From: Promethearchaeia archaeon
GTDB lineage: Archaea; Asgardarchaeota; Lokiarchaeia; Sigyniarchaeales; SOKP01
Assembly: GCA_029856235.1 (NCBI GenBank)
Contig: JAHQWP010000221.1
Location: 1 to 64,000, forward strand
Direction of reading: 5' to 3'
Length of the DNA stretch: 64,000 nt
Shown here in pieces: positions 1 to 8,847 of this stretch (position 1 is the stretch's first letter; every line of letters starts with the position of its first letter). The translations under genes and the position numbers were made by a program. Under the pieces are notes generated by a model. The model worked only from the letters and a program-made list of their open reading frames with translations. It ran no database searches and was not told the DNA's origin.

Positions 1-1
1 C

Positions 2-235
2 ATACTTAAAGAAATAAAAACAAATTTGTATGAATCTATTGCAAAGCTTAGCGGTATTAACAGTAATGACACTCTAAAAATTAAAAAAGAAAATCGTAAA
101 GAAAAAAGATTAAATCAGGAACTAGAGAGAGTTTGGAATGATAAACAATCGCAAAAATTCTGGACTTCACAGATGAAATTAATTGAATGTCCTAATTCAA
201 TCTATCGATTTCACCCATCAAAAGGCATTAATTAA
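2..235 (+). CDS. C-terminal fragment of an unknown protein, cut by the left edge
   Basis: The reading frame is open from the first bases of the window to a TAA stop, so the TTG given by the ORF track at base 26 is probably internal and the gene begins upstream of the window. The visible 77 or so residues are lysine- and glutamate-rich (for example 'KKENRKEKRLNQELERVW') and look helical and charged, with no membrane segment or recognised motif. Function is unknown. The non-coding strand shows nothing better in this stretch. Confidence 0.4.
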   Translation: MLKEIKTNLYESIAKLSGINSNDTLKIKKENRKEKRLNQELERVWNDKQSQKFWTSQMKLIECPNSIYRFHPSKGIN

Positions 236-273
236 AGATATATCTAGTACAATGAGCTTTAAGTTTATTTCAA

Positions 274-311
274 AAGATGGGGCTAATAGAGGTTGAGGGC
301 GAATCCATCTT
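274..311. other. Possible stem-loop in an intergenic G-rich patch
   Basis: AAGATGG (274-280) can pair with CCATCTT (305-311) across a 24-base G-rich loop. The patch is richer in G than the surrounding AT-rich intergenic DNA, which can hint at a structured RNA in an AT-rich genome. No tRNA arms or C/D or H/ACA boxes could be built from it. The evidence is weak. Confidence 0.15.
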
Positions 312-385
312 AAAAAAGCTCCAAATTTAATAGAAAGCCAAAAAACTGATAATTATAATAAAAATAAAAAAGGATTTGATAAAAA

Positions 386-667
386 ATGGCAATTATAAAA
401 CAAGAAATAATATCTTTATTAAGAGAACTTCCTGAAGATGCTACTTTGGAAGAAATAGAAAGATTCATTATCGTGAAAACCATTCCACCAGCATTACTAC
501 ACTCAAAAAAAGTCGAAAAACAGATACTGAAATTAGAAAAGCTCAACCGTGAGTTGAGTAATATAATCAAGAAAACTGAATTGAATCCAAGATACCTTCA
601 AGAAACAATTCCTATAGCAAAAGTCAGGAATTCTTTTTATGTAGAAAGAAATTTTCACATTCGCTAA
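386..667 (+). CDS. Small hypothetical protein, antitoxin-like N-terminus
   Basis: A 93-residue soluble protein of unknown function. The first 30 residues ('IKQEIISLLRELPEDATLEEI') resemble the short helix-turn-helix start of small 'addiction module' or antitoxin-like proteins that begin with a lysine-rich helix and a 'LPxDATLEEI' stretch. This is only a resemblance. No toxin-like partner gene is visible beside it: upstream is the edge-truncated gene and downstream the DUF35 protein. The C-terminal half is basic and probably helical. The opposite-strand ORF at 310-570 is treated as a shadow. Confidence 0.45.
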   Translation: MAIIKQEIISLLRELPEDATLEEIERFIIVKTIPPALLHSKKVEKQILKLEKLNRELSNIIKKTELNPRYLQETIPIAKVRNSFYVERNFHIR

Positions 668-809
668 TTTCTAATTTAATTTCTATCTTTTTTTTAACAA
701 CCTTATTTTATTAAATACTTTGCTTAGAAGTATAGAACATCTAAGTTTTTCCGTAACGATATTAAGTATTTGCTTATTCTATAATCTTGAATTGAAAGGT
801 GAGAGTATA

Positions 810-1163
810 GTGAATAATGATGAAAAAATAGAGTGGGAAAAATGTCAAAAATGTGGATTTTTACAGCATTCATCCCATATTAGATGTTTAAATTGTAAGC
901 ACGATAAATTTGAAAAGGTTAAAGCAACCGGTAATGCTAAGTTATTAAACTATACAATATTGAAAGCACCACCTGCTGAATTTCGTGATAAACCTTATTA
1001 TACGCTTGGAATTCTGGAGTTTGAAAATGGAATTAAAGTTCTCGGACAAATCGATTCAAATGATCAAGTAAAAACTGGAATAATGATGAGACCCGTTTAT
1101 AGAAAGATTAGTAATAATTTAGATGGAAAGGAAGTATATGATTATACTTTCGAACCTATTTAG
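810..1163 (+). CDS. DUF35-type Zn-ribbon/OB-fold protein
   Basis: A 117-residue protein with an N-terminal rubredoxin-like zinc ribbon, two CxxC pairs ('CQKCGF' and 'CLNCKH', about residues 11-32), followed by a beta-rich OB-fold segment. This is the architecture of the DUF35 family. Archaeal members are known to bridge acetoacetyl-CoA thiolase and HMG-CoA synthase, and others accompany acyl-CoA enzymes. The ORF track starts at 720. The GTG at 810 is preferred because AGGTGAG lies just upstream and the first 30 track residues look untranslated. No thiolase is next to it here, so its partner is unknown. The KOR operon begins 118 bases downstream. Confidence 0.75.
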   Translation: MNNDEKIEWEKCQKCGFLQHSSHIRCLNCKHDKFEKVKATGNAKLLNYTILKAPPAEFRDKPYYTLGILEFENGIKVLGQIDSNDQVKTGIMMRPVYRKISNNLDGKEVYDYTFEPI

Positions 1164-1280
1164 TAATCTGATAAAGAGGGAGAAGAAGATGTGTTCGTAT
1201 TTAGGTAAAAAAAGTTAGTAAAATTAATTATAATTATTTACCATAATAAATTTCAATTATATATCTTATTAGAGAAACTC

Positions 1281-1847
1281 ATGAAATTTAAATTGCGATT
1301 TTCTGGTCGCGGCGGACAAGGCATCAAATTTTTAGGAAGTATATTAGTTCGAGTTGCAATGGTTGGTAATTATTATGCAACACTCACTGTTGATTATACA
1401 CCTTCCGTTAGAGGGGGACCTATTTTTTGCGATGTTATTCTAAGCTCTACTCCTATTTCATATCCATTCTGCGATAAAGATGCTGATATTTTTATTGCCA
1501 TAGATCAAAAAGGATTTGAACGCGCCTCTGAATGTATATATGAAAAAACTCTCTCTTTTATTGATGAACATACAATTAATAACGCAGAGGAAATCATGCA
1601 GAAAGGAAAATTCCATCGTGTTCCAATTACAAGGCGAGCTGATGAAAAAAAAATACCAAAGAGTGCGAATATTCTTTGTTTAGGATTCCTTTCTCAATAT
1701 CTTAAAGAGAGTAGAAGAATTGATTTAAAAGAAGAATATTACGACCAAGTTTTAAATAATATGCCAAAACGGTTTAGAGAAGTCAATATTCAAAGTTATC
1801 ACCTTGGTCAAGCACTCTATCAGGAATTAAAAAATAAATTTCAATAA
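1281..1847 (+). CDS. korC: 2-oxoacid:ferredoxin oxidoreductase, gamma subunit
   Basis: A 188-residue gamma subunit of a four-subunit 2-oxoacid (2-oxoglutarate or branched-chain type) ferredoxin oxidoreductase. The diagnostic 'GRGGQGIKFLG' loop is at residues 9-19 and 'YTPSVRGGP' at about 39-47, as in KorC/VorC proteins. The gamma domain contributes to CoA binding in the enzyme that cleaves 2-oxoacids to acyl-CoA, CO2 and reduced ferredoxin. It is the first gene of the order gamma-delta-alpha-beta-HdrA. The 193-base gap to the delta gene is unusually long for this otherwise tight operon and contains a 45-codon ORF. The exact substrate cannot be told from sequence alone. Confidence 0.88.
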   Translation: MKFKLRFSGRGGQGIKFLGSILVRVAMVGNYYATLTVDYTPSVRGGPIFCDVILSSTPISYPFCDKDADIFIAIDQKGFERASECIYEKTLSFIDEHTINNAEEIMQKGKFHRVPITRRADEKKIPKSANILCLGFLSQYLKESRRIDLKEEYYDQVLNNMPKRFREVNIQSYHLGQALYQELKNKFQ

Positions 1848-1848
1848 A

Positions 1849-1986
1849 ATGTATGATCTTTTATTAAAACCTAAAAAGATTAGACTTATGATATCTCAAA
1901 AAGATAATTTCATAAAAAGAAATCGCTATTTAGTAGGCTACTGCTGCTCCGGAAAAGCAAATTTAAAAGAGAACCTTTTATTTTAA
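1849..1986 (+). CDS. Possible 45-residue small protein inside the KOR operon
   Basis: An ATG one base after the korC stop opens a 45-codon frame ending at 1986. It is lysine-rich and contains a vicinal cysteine pair ('YCCSGK'). It is shorter than the ORF-track cutoff. No ribosome-binding site is clear, although termination of korC at 1847 could allow re-initiation. It may be a chance ORF or the remnant of a longer spacer. No family recognised. Confidence 0.2.
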   Translation: MYDLLLKPKKIRLMISQKDNFIKRNRYLVGYCCSGKANLKENLLF

Positions 1987-2040
1987 AGAATAAGAGTAAT
2001 AAATATAGTCAGATGTGTAAGTATATTAGAGGATTAAAAA

Positions 2041-2328
2041 ATGTTAAAATCTAAACGAACACCTATTTTGCCACCTCCTTCCCCCGAGAAAAAGTATGAA
2101 ATAATTATAGATTCTGAACAATGCGATGGTTGCGAATTATGTTTGTCATTCTGTCCAAAAGATTTAATAGAAATAAGTGAAGATAAGTTCAATAGTCGCA
2201 TGCTCCACTATGCAATCGTGGTTAAACCTGAAGAGTGTGCAGGATGCAGGCAATGTGAAAGGTTATGTCCTACAGTTTCATTATATATTTTGGAAAAAGA
2301 TAATAAGGAAGTTATAAACAATGAGTAA
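2041..2328 (+). CDS. korD: 2-oxoacid:ferredoxin oxidoreductase, delta (2x[4Fe-4S] ferredoxin) subunit
   Basis: A 95-residue ferredoxin with two CxxCxxCxxxCP motifs ('CDGCELCLSFCP' near residues 29-40 and 'CAGCRQCERLCP' near 67-78), enough for two [4Fe-4S] clusters. In KOR/POR enzymes this delta subunit moves electrons from the TPP site to external ferredoxin. Its last codons overlap the start of the alpha gene by 8 bases, which indicates translational coupling. The N-terminus has a proline-rich tail ('ILPPPSPEK') before the first cluster motif. The start has GAGGATTAAAA upstream. Confidence 0.88.
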   Translation: MLKSKRTPILPPPSPEKKYEIIIDSEQCDGCELCLSFCPKDLIEISEDKFNSRMLHYAIVVKPEECAGCRQCERLCPTVSLYILEKDNKEVINNE

Positions 2329-3466
2329 TGCAAATATCCAAGAAAAAAGAATATTAACTACTGGAAATTCTGCATGTGCAGAAGGTGCGATTACAGCAGG
2401 ATGTTTATATTTTGCGGGTTATCCTATCACACCATCCTCAGAAATTGCTGCTTACATGTCAAGACGCCTTCCTCAAGTTAATGGAACATTTGTTCAAATG
2501 GAAGATGAGCTGGCTTCAATCACAAGTTGTTTTGGAGCTTCTTATGCTGGAAAGAAAGCTATGACCGCAACTTCAGGGCCCGGTCTTTCACTTATGGCTG
2601 AAAGTATAGGTTTAGGAATTATGTTAGAAGTACCAGCGGTTATCGTCACGATAATGAGAGGGGGGCCTAGTACAGGACAACCCACAAATGCGTCTCAATC
2701 AGATGTATATCAAACGAGATACGCTTCTCATGGAGATTATGAAATAATTGTATTAGCCCCATCTACAGTTCAAGAAATGTATGATTTTACCATACAAGCA
2801 TTTAATTTATCTGAGAAATATCGTATACCTGTAATTGTCGCTTCAGACGGAATTTTAGGGCAAATGATGGAAGTCGTTAATATCCATTCAAATATTGAAT
2901 TAGTAGAGCGTAAAAAACCTCAAGTTCCACCAGAGAAATATAAACCTTTTGAAGCTTTTGATGATGATCTTGTGCCTGGAATGGCAATAGCAGGAACGAG
3001 CTACTCATTTTATGTTTCAGGTTTGACTCATGACATAGAAGGTAATCCTCAAATGACTCCAGAAGCCGCAGAGGTTCTAATCAAACGGCTTTGTGATAAA
3101 ATTAAAAAAGCAAGACCTCAAATTAATGATTGGGAAGAAAAACATTTAGATGATGCTGAAATCGTTATCTTAGCCTATGGAATTAATGCAAGAGGCGTGC
3201 CAGAAGCCGTTGAGCAAGCACGTCAAAAAGGATATAAGGTGGGACTTGTCCGATTAAAAACTCTATGGCCGTTTCCTGACGAAGTAATGGAAAGAATTGG
3301 ACAAATGGGAGCATCAAAGGTTATTGTTTGTGAAATGAACAATGGAATGATAATTAGAGAAGTTCAAAGATTTCGACATTTGTTTACTGTTTCTGGCATT
3401 ACAATTCCTACTACCATTCCTTTTAGTCCTAAATTTATTTATAAGAAGTTGATGGAGGAGGTTTAA
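2321..3466 (+). CDS. korA: 2-oxoacid:ferredoxin oxidoreductase, alpha subunit
   Basis: A 381-residue alpha subunit carrying the pyrimidine-binding half of the thiamine pyrophosphate site. Family hallmarks are 'GYPITPSSEIA' (about residues 34-44), 'MEDELASI' with the TPP-activating glutamate, and 'TSGPGLSLM'. The C-terminal transketolase-like domain III ends in 'RFRHLFTVSG'. Length fits KorA proteins. It overlaps korD by 8 bases and is followed after 3 bases by korB, with GGAGGAGG between, so the subunits are co-translated. The gamma-fused type found in some archaea does not apply here because gamma is a separate gene. Confidence 0.9.
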   Translation: MSNANIQEKRILTTGNSACAEGAITAGCLYFAGYPITPSSEIAAYMSRRLPQVNGTFVQMEDELASITSCFGASYAGKKAMTATSGPGLSLMAESIGLGIMLEVPAVIVTIMRGGPSTGQPTNASQSDVYQTRYASHGDYEIIVLAPSTVQEMYDFTIQAFNLSEKYRIPVIVASDGILGQMMEVVNIHSNIELVERKKPQVPPEKYKPFEAFDDDLVPGMAIAGTSYSFYVSGLTHDIEGNPQMTPEAAEVLIKRLCDKIKKARPQINDWEEKHLDDAEIVILAYGINARGVPEAVEQARQKGYKVGLVRLKTLWPFPDEVMERIGQMGASKVIVCEMNNGMIIREVQRFRHLFTVSGITIPTTIPFSPKFIYKKLMEEV

Positions 3467-3469
3467 CAT

Positions 3470-4336
3470 ATGAGTCCATCTGATCAAACATCAATCCCCC
3501 CTGAAACACTTGCTCACCCCTTAAATGATATGTTAAATTTAAATCGATTCATTTTTTGTCCGGGTTGTTTAATTGGAACGGTAATTACATCAATTGCAAG
3601 TTGTTTAAAAGAAAGAGGTCTTACATCTAAAGATTACGCCATAGTATCTGGTATAGGATGTACTGGTCGATCAAGTGGATGCTTTAAAGCACCAGCCTTC
3701 CATACTACACATGGGAGAGCTATACCTTTTGCTACGGGTATAAAATTAGCAAATCCTAAATTAAAGGTTATAGTTCTATCGGGAGATGGAGATCTTTTTG
3801 CTATAGGTGGGAATCATTTTATCCATGCTGCTAGAAGAAATATAGAGATAACAGTTCTCTGTATAAATAACAATATATATGGAATGACTGGAGGACAAGT
3901 AGCCCCAACAACTCAAATTGGAGACATCACCCAAACAACACCTTATGGAAATGTGGAATCTCCTTTCAATTTAGTAAATCTAGCGGCGGCGTCAGGAGCG
4001 ACATATGTTGCTAGATGGCCTGGATATGACACAATTCGATTACAAAAAAGTATTTTTAAATCTATAGACAATCAAGGATTTAGCTTTATAGAAGTGCTTG
4101 CTCCTTGTTTTGTTCAATACGGTTCTAAAAATAAATTAGGCGATGCTGTAGAGATACTAGAATGGTTAAAAAAACAAATTAAAATTAAAGTTGATTGGGC
4201 CCCTAGTGAAGCAACTTTTGATTTCAAGAGAGGGATTATAATATGCGGGGAATTTGTTGAGGAGACTCGGGAAGGATTTAGCGAAAAAATAGAACAAGTA
4301 CGAATTAAAGCACAAGATAAGAAAATTAATAATTGA
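3470..4336 (+). CDS. korB: 2-oxoacid:ferredoxin oxidoreductase, beta subunit (TPP-binding)
   Basis: A 288-residue beta subunit in the normal domain order. It has 'FCPGCLIG' near residue 23, a third cysteine in 'GIGCTG', the TPP/Mg motif 'GDGD' continuing to 'NNNIYGMTGGQ', and a fourth cysteine in 'LAPCF'. These are the expected ligands for a proximal [4Fe-4S] cluster. The residue after the second cysteine is Leu where many relatives have Gly (CPGCG). It pairs with KorA and precedes hdrA by 21 bases. It is a useful internal control for the permuted PorB at 14566-15654. The substrate (2-oxoglutarate, branched-chain or other) is not decided. Confidence 0.9.
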   Translation: MSPSDQTSIPPETLAHPLNDMLNLNRFIFCPGCLIGTVITSIASCLKERGLTSKDYAIVSGIGCTGRSSGCFKAPAFHTTHGRAIPFATGIKLANPKLKVIVLSGDGDLFAIGGNHFIHAARRNIEITVLCINNNIYGMTGGQVAPTTQIGDITQTTPYGNVESPFNLVNLAAASGATYVARWPGYDTIRLQKSIFKSIDNQGFSFIEVLAPCFVQYGSKNKLGDAVEILEWLKKQIKIKVDWAPSEATFDFKRGIIICGEFVEETREGFSEKIEQVRIKAQDKKINN

Positions 4337-4357
4337 ATTAAAGGTAGTATTTAAAAT

Positions 4358-6709
4358 ATGACTGAAAGTGCTGATAAACCTAGACTCGAACCAAAAATTG
4401 GGGTTTTTCTATGTAAATGTGGAAAAAATATTGGCGGAACTGTTGATATTGATCAATTAGCAAAAGAAATTGAAGGAGATCCAAGGGTCAAACTAGTTCA
4501 AGTTAATACATATACGTGTTCTGATCCGGGGCAAGTAGAAATAGTAAACGCAATTAACGAGCAAGGTATAGAGAAGATAGTTATAGCAGCATGCTCACCA
4601 AGATTACATGGTCCAACATGGAAAAAACTTTTAAGAGGAACTGGAATAAATCCTTCCTTGGTAGAAGTAGCTAATATCCGAGAACAATGTAGTTGGGTAC
4701 ATCTTTCAGAGAAAGAAGAAGCGACTAAAAAGGCAAAAGAAATCCTTGAAATGGCAATCGCTAAAGCTGAATTATTAGAAGCAATTGATGATATCGTTGT
4801 TCCTATTACACAAAGAGTCTTAATCATTGGAGGAGGCGTAGCAGGAATTCAAGCTGCGTTAGATTTAGCTGATGATTACGAAGTTATCCTTGTTGAAAAA
4901 GCACCTACTATTGGAGGAAAGATGGCTCTCATCGATAAAACTTTTCCAACAATGGATTGTTCAATCTGTATATTAGGACCTAAAATGGCTGATGTAGGTA
5001 ATCATGAAAATATTAATTTAATTTCTTGTGCTGAAGTTACAGCTATATCTGGATATGTCGGTAATTTTGAAGTCACAATTAAAAAATATCCACGCTATAT
5101 AGATGAAAACCTCTGTACTGCGTGCGGAGATTGTGTTGCAATCTGCCCTGAAAACGTTGTTGATGAGTATTCTGGCAACTTGGGTTGGAGAAAAGCAATA
5201 TATATTCCATATCCACAAGCAGTCCCAGCAATTTATATAATTGATGAAAAGAACTGTTTAGGCCTCACGCCTCTGACCTGTGGAAAATGCGTTTCTGAAT
5301 GCGAAAAAGAAGCCATAAATTACGAGGATTCCGAAAAGATTTTTAATTATAAAGTAGGTAGTATTATTATCGCAACAGGTTTCGAGCTTTTTGATGCCTC
5401 TAAACTCCCAGAATATGGATGGGGTAATTATTCTAACGTTATAACAACCTTTGAATTCGAAAGGTTAATTAATGCTGCGGGACCAACGAATGGAGAACTT
5501 GTACGTCCTAGCGATCTTAAAAAGCCAAAAAGAGTTGCTTTTATTAATTGTGTAGGATCGCGTGACAAGAGATTTAATCCATACTGTTCCAACTTCTGTT
5601 GTATGGAAAGTATAAAAGATAGCCTTTTAATTAAAGAACACTGGCCTGATGTTGAGGTTGCAATATTCTTTATTGACATTAGGGCTTTTGGTAAAGGATT
5701 TGAAGAATTATATTCACGATCAAGAGAAGAGGGTGTTCTATATATACGTGGACGTCCTGGTCAAATTAAAGAAGACCCCCTTACTAATAATCTTAATGTT
5801 TATGTTGAAAATATAAACAATGGTACAATTCTCTCTGAAAACTTTGATTTAGTAGTCCTTTCTATAGGAGTCGAAGGTTCTTCAGAATCTATTCCCTTTC
5901 CTATTGCTAAGGATTCAAAAGGGTTTTACATTGAAGCACATCCTAAACTTCGACCTGTAGATACTCCAAATGATGGTATTTTCATTGCTGGAGGCGCAGA
6001 ATCACCAAAGGATATTAGAGATACTGTTACCCAGGCAAGTGCTGCAGCTGGTCGCTGTGGAAATCTGCTTTCAAGAGAAGAGTTCCATGTAGAACCTTTA
6101 TATGCATTTGTGGATATAGATAAGTGTACTAGTTGTGGGATTTGTGTATCTCGTTGTCCTTACGGTGCTATTAGTGTTGATCCAGATAAAAAAACACCTG
6201 CCCGCATTATTCCAGTGTTGTGTAAAGGTTGTGGGACCTGTGCTGCAGATTGCCCCTCAAATGCTATTACCATGACAAATTTTACAGATATCATGATTCT
6301 CAGACAAATTGATATAGCTCTTCGTGAGGATGCCTCAAAAAAAGTGTTAATTTTTGCTTGTAATTGGTGTTCGTATGCTGGAGCGGATTTAGCAGGAACA
6401 AGTCGAATCCAGTACCCGACTAATACAAGAATTGTTAGAATGATGTGTTCCGGACGAGTGAATCCTTCTTTTATTAAACACTGTTTTAACCGCGGAGCTG
6501 GAGCTGTTATGTTGACTGGATGTCATCCACAAGATTGCCATTATATCTCTGGAAATGACTTTGCCATAAAACGAGAAAAAAAAATTAGAAGTTGGATGAA
6601 GAAAAATAAAATTTCTGATGAGAGATTTGTCATTGAATATATCTCTGCAGCAGAAGGAAAAAAATTTGCCGATGTAGTCTCGCAAGTAAGTAAAATAGCT
6701 TCAAAATAG
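4358..6709 (+). CDS. hdrA: HdrA-like FAD/iron-sulfur protein fused to an MvhD domain
   Basis: A 783-residue cytoplasmic electron-transfer protein. In order: an N-terminal HdrA domain with 'CKCGKNIGG' (about 19-27); an FAD-binding 'GGGVAGIQAALD' (about 158-169); a ferredoxin motif 'CTACGDCVAICP' (about 253); a further cysteine cluster 'CGKCVSECEKE'; the second FAD half ('FIAGGAESPKDIRD'); two C-terminal [4Fe-4S] motifs ('CTSCGICVSRCP', 'CKGCGTCAADCP'); and from about 640 an MvhD/FrhD domain ('CNWCSYAGADLAG', 'GCHPQDCHY'). HdrA can bifurcate electrons at its flavin and MvhD links it to an electron donor. AAAGGTAG precedes the ATG. Position after korB suggests coupling of 2-oxoacid-derived ferredoxin to a disulfide or another acceptor. 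No HdrB/HdrC gene lies in the window. Confidence 0.9.
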   Translation: MTESADKPRLEPKIGVFLCKCGKNIGGTVDIDQLAKEIEGDPRVKLVQVNTYTCSDPGQVEIVNAINEQGIEKIVIAACSPRLHGPTWKKLLRGTGINPSLVEVANIREQCSWVHLSEKEEATKKAKEILEMAIAKAELLEAIDDIVVPITQRVLIIGGGVAGIQAALDLADDYEVILVEKAPTIGGKMALIDKTFPTMDCSICILGPKMADVGNHENINLISCAEVTAISGYVGNFEVTIKKYPRYIDENLCTACGDCVAICPENVVDEYSGNLGWRKAIYIPYPQAVPAIYIIDEKNCLGLTPLTCGKCVSECEKEAINYEDSEKIFNYKVGSIIIATGFELFDASKLPEYGWGNYSNVITTFEFERLINAAGPTNGELVRPSDLKKPKRVAFINCVGSRDKRFNPYCSNFCCMESIKDSLLIKEHWPDVEVAIFFIDIRAFGKGFEELYSRSREEGVLYIRGRPGQIKEDPLTNNLNVYVENINNGTILSENFDLVVLSIGVEGSSESIPFPIAKDSKGFYIEAHPKLRPVDTPNDGIFIAGGAESPKDIRDTVTQASAAAGRCGNLLSREEFHVEPLYAFVDIDKCTSCGICVSRCPYGAISVDPDKKTPARIIPVLCKGCGTCAADCPSNAITMTNFTDIMILRQIDIALREDASKKVLIFACNWCSYAGADLAGTSRIQYPTNTRIVRMMCSGRVNPSFIKHCFNRGAGAVMLTGCHPQDCHYISGNDFAIKREKKIRSWMKKNKISDERFVIEYISAAEGKKFADVVSQVSKIASK

Positions 6710-6868
6710 AAATGAAAAAATAAGTCTTTGGGGAATACAGAAGTTCTCAAATCTTTTAATCCAGAAGCTGTAGTATAGTCGAATTATTTTACAAAAATGT
6801 AAAGTCTTTTATACCCGAGGATAATATATTATATTACTATCGATTTGATAGTAAAGGTGAAAATTGTA

Positions 6869-7177
6869 ATGTTGTTTATTGTATATTATGAATTCAATCC
6901 AAATTTAGATCCCGAAGATATGTTCACTGCATATCAAAAAATTGCTGAAGCTGAAATTGATCTTGGAAACTCGGAAACAAAAAGTTGGTACATGACTCCA
7001 GAACATTGGGGTGTAGCAATTATAGAGAGCGATAGTGTCGATTCATTTATGAAAAATGCTTATATGTGGAGAGTAGCACTTCCAGGTATCTTTAAAACTT
7101 ATAATGTAGCCCCTGTTGCAGAAGTAGAAGAGATAGTTCCAATTCTGGCTAAAATGATGAGAAAAATTAATAAGTAA
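6869..7177 (+). CDS. DUF3303-like small protein
   Basis: A 102-residue protein resembling the DUF3303 family, short ferredoxin-fold-like proteins that begin with a 'MLFIVYYEF' strand. The track start at 6845 adds eight residues. The ATG at 6869 is preferred since AAAGGTGA sits 8 bases upstream of it. It contains the pattern 'SWYMTPEHWGVAIIESDS', typical of small alpha+beta barrel proteins that sense or bind ligands, but no catalytic residues can be assigned. It lies 160 bases after hdrA and may have its own promoter. A strong terminator-like hairpin follows its stop. Confidence 0.65.
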   Translation: MLFIVYYEFNPNLDPEDMFTAYQKIAEAEIDLGNSETKSWYMTPEHWGVAIIESDSVDSFMKNAYMWRVALPGIFKTYNVAPVAEVEEIVPILAKMMRKINK

Positions 7178-7186
7178 TCAACTTTC

Positions 7187-7211
7187 AGAGAAAAATTTTC
7201 TCTTTTTTTTT
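7187..7211. terminator. Hairpin plus T-run between convergent genes
   Basis: AGAGAAAA (7187-7194) and TTTTCTCT (7196-7203) form an 8-bp perfect stem with one unpaired base, followed by a run of T to 7211. It sits between the DUF3303-like gene (plus strand) and the acyl-CoA synthetase gene (minus strand). The T-run serves the plus-strand gene. The minus-strand gene ends within the T-run. Confidence 0.5.
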
Positions 7212-8649
7212 ATACTTTTTTATTTGATTTTTTTTTGAAGAATTCAGATATTTTTGGTAATAATGGTAGAAATTCTTGTGGATCTCCGAAAATGGTTATT
7301 TTATTTTCTTTAATTTTAGTCAGCAAGTTACTAATTGTTTTCGGACGAGTAAGATGATGTGTAATTAAAATTAACGGTTTATTATGTTTGTGTCCTAAGG
7401 ATAGGCTCTCAAAAACAACATTGAAAAAAGCCTGAGTATCTTTTATCCTAGGTGGCAATGTAAGGTAAAAACCAGGTAAATCCATAACTAAACCATCAAT
7501 ATTTTTATCTGATAATACAATACCAATAACTTCCTTAACGGTATCTATAGCAAAAAATTGGGCTGCGAAATCAAGTGGGTTATTAGGGCTTGTTCCAACC
7601 ATAAAAAACTTTTTTGAAATCTCACTTTGTATATTAGGGGAAAATGGGGGAACTTCTAAACCTGACTTCTCAATTAAATCGGCTAAAACTACTCCATAAC
7701 CTCCAGATATACTTATTACTGCTAAATTTTGTAGTTTAAAACTTCCGTAACAATCAATTAAACGAGCTGTATGAAGTAACTGTTCTAAAGAATCAACTTC
7801 GATGATGTTATATTGACGAAAGAAATTTTTCCAGATTTTATTATTCCCCGATATTGAAGCTGTGTGAGTTTTGGCTGCAATAGCTCCTATTTCGCTTTGT
7901 CCCCCTTTGAGAACTATTATAGGCTTGGTATTATTCTTAAGAATTCCTTTAAGCGTATCTATCCGACCTTCTTTAATTCCTTCGAGATAACATAATATAA
8001 TTTCTGTTTCTGGGTCGTTTATTAAAAAAGAGAGAAGGTCAACAAAATCTAAATTAGCACCATTTCCATACGAAAAGACTTTAGAGAAATTAATACCCAA
8101 TTCAATAGAGGAATAAATAGCAATATTGCATATTCCTCCAGATTGAGCAATAAATCCAATGTTTCCAGTAACTGATGGGAATCCTGTACGCCAAGCAATT
8201 CCTAGTTTAGGATAGAATAACCCTAATCCATTCGGTCCTAAAATTTTTACTTTATTTTTAGCTCTTCTTAATAATTCTTTTTCCAACTCAAAACCTTCCT
8301 CTGTTCCAGCATCTGAAAACTCTGATGTAAAAACCGTAACCAATTTTACTCCTTTTTCTACACATTCATCCATTACTTCCAAGACTTTTTTTGCTGGAAT
8401 TGCGATAAAAGCGAAGTCTATCGCTTCTGGAATCTCTAGGATTGAAGAATAAATTTTATCTTTAGGGAAATTAGGTATCTCCTCTGCGCTAGTATGTACA
8501 GCGTATAGGTTGCCTTTAAAAGCATATTGATGGTTCCTTAAAAAGAAATAATCCCTCTTTTTTGATGCTCCAATAATAGCAATTGATCTTATATCATTAA
8601 TAAAGGAGATATCTTTTACAACGATGTCTTTTTTCTTTATGATGTCCAT
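7210..8649 (-). CDS. NDP-forming acyl-CoA synthetase, alpha-type subunit
   Basis: Resembles the alpha subunit of ADP-forming acetyl/acyl-CoA synthetases, which make ATP from acyl-CoA. It has an N-terminal CoA-binding Rossmann domain ('SIAIIGASKKRDYF', then 'KILGPNGLGLFYP'), two succinyl-CoA-ligase-like flavodoxin domains ('GFIAQSGG', 'ISISGGYGVVLAD') and 'KTHTASISG', the position of the phospho-histidine loop (SHTG in relatives). No ATP-grasp beta subunit gene is adjacent, so it may pair with one elsewhere. The ORF track begins 24 residues earlier at a TTG. The ATG at 8649 (479 residues) is chosen because the extra residues are not family-like. No clear Shine-Dalgarno is seen. Confidence 0.8.
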   Translation of the reverse strand: MDIIKKKDIVVKDISFINDIRSIAIIGASKKRDYFFLRNHQYAFKGNLYAVHTSAEEIPNFPKDKIYSSILEIPEAIDFAFIAIPAKKVLEVMDECVEKGVKLVTVFTSEFSDAGTEEGFELEKELLRRAKNKVKILGPNGLGLFYPKLGIAWRTGFPSVTGNIGFIAQSGGICNIAIYSSIELGINFSKVFSYGNGANLDFVDLLSFLINDPETEIILCYLEGIKEGRIDTLKGILKNNTKPIIVLKGGQSEIGAIAAKTHTASISGNNKIWKNFFRQYNIIEVDSLEQLLHTARLIDCYGSFKLQNLAVISISGGYGVVLADLIEKSGLEVPPFSPNIQSEISKKFFMVGTSPNNPLDFAAQFFAIDTVKEVIGIVLSDKNIDGLVMDLPGFYLTLPPRIKDTQAFFNVVFESLSLGHKHNKPLILITHHLTRPKTISNLLTKIKENKITIFGDPQEFLPLLPKISEFFKKKSNKKV

Positions 8650-8847
8650 TGATATTTTAAAATTAAAGATTAGATTAATAGTTTCTAGAAAAATAGGACA
8701 ATTATTATAGAAGGAAGTCAATTCTAGCTACTGAATAAACGCTCGTATTAAAAAAAAAATGATTTATATAGAAAATATATAATAACTGTAGATGATAAAA
8801 ATAACATAAAATGTTAAAAAACCTCTAATTTTCAAGGTGAAGATCAA

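Noticed and set aside
274-311. tRNA or structured RNA at the G-rich stem
   Set aside because: Only one stem can be drawn. D, anticodon and T arms and a CCA or discriminator context are absent. Kept only as a low-confidence stem-loop.
4498-4827. Minus-strand ORFs inside hdrA and other large genes
   Set aside because: They lie within clear family-matching genes on the other strand and show no motif of their own.
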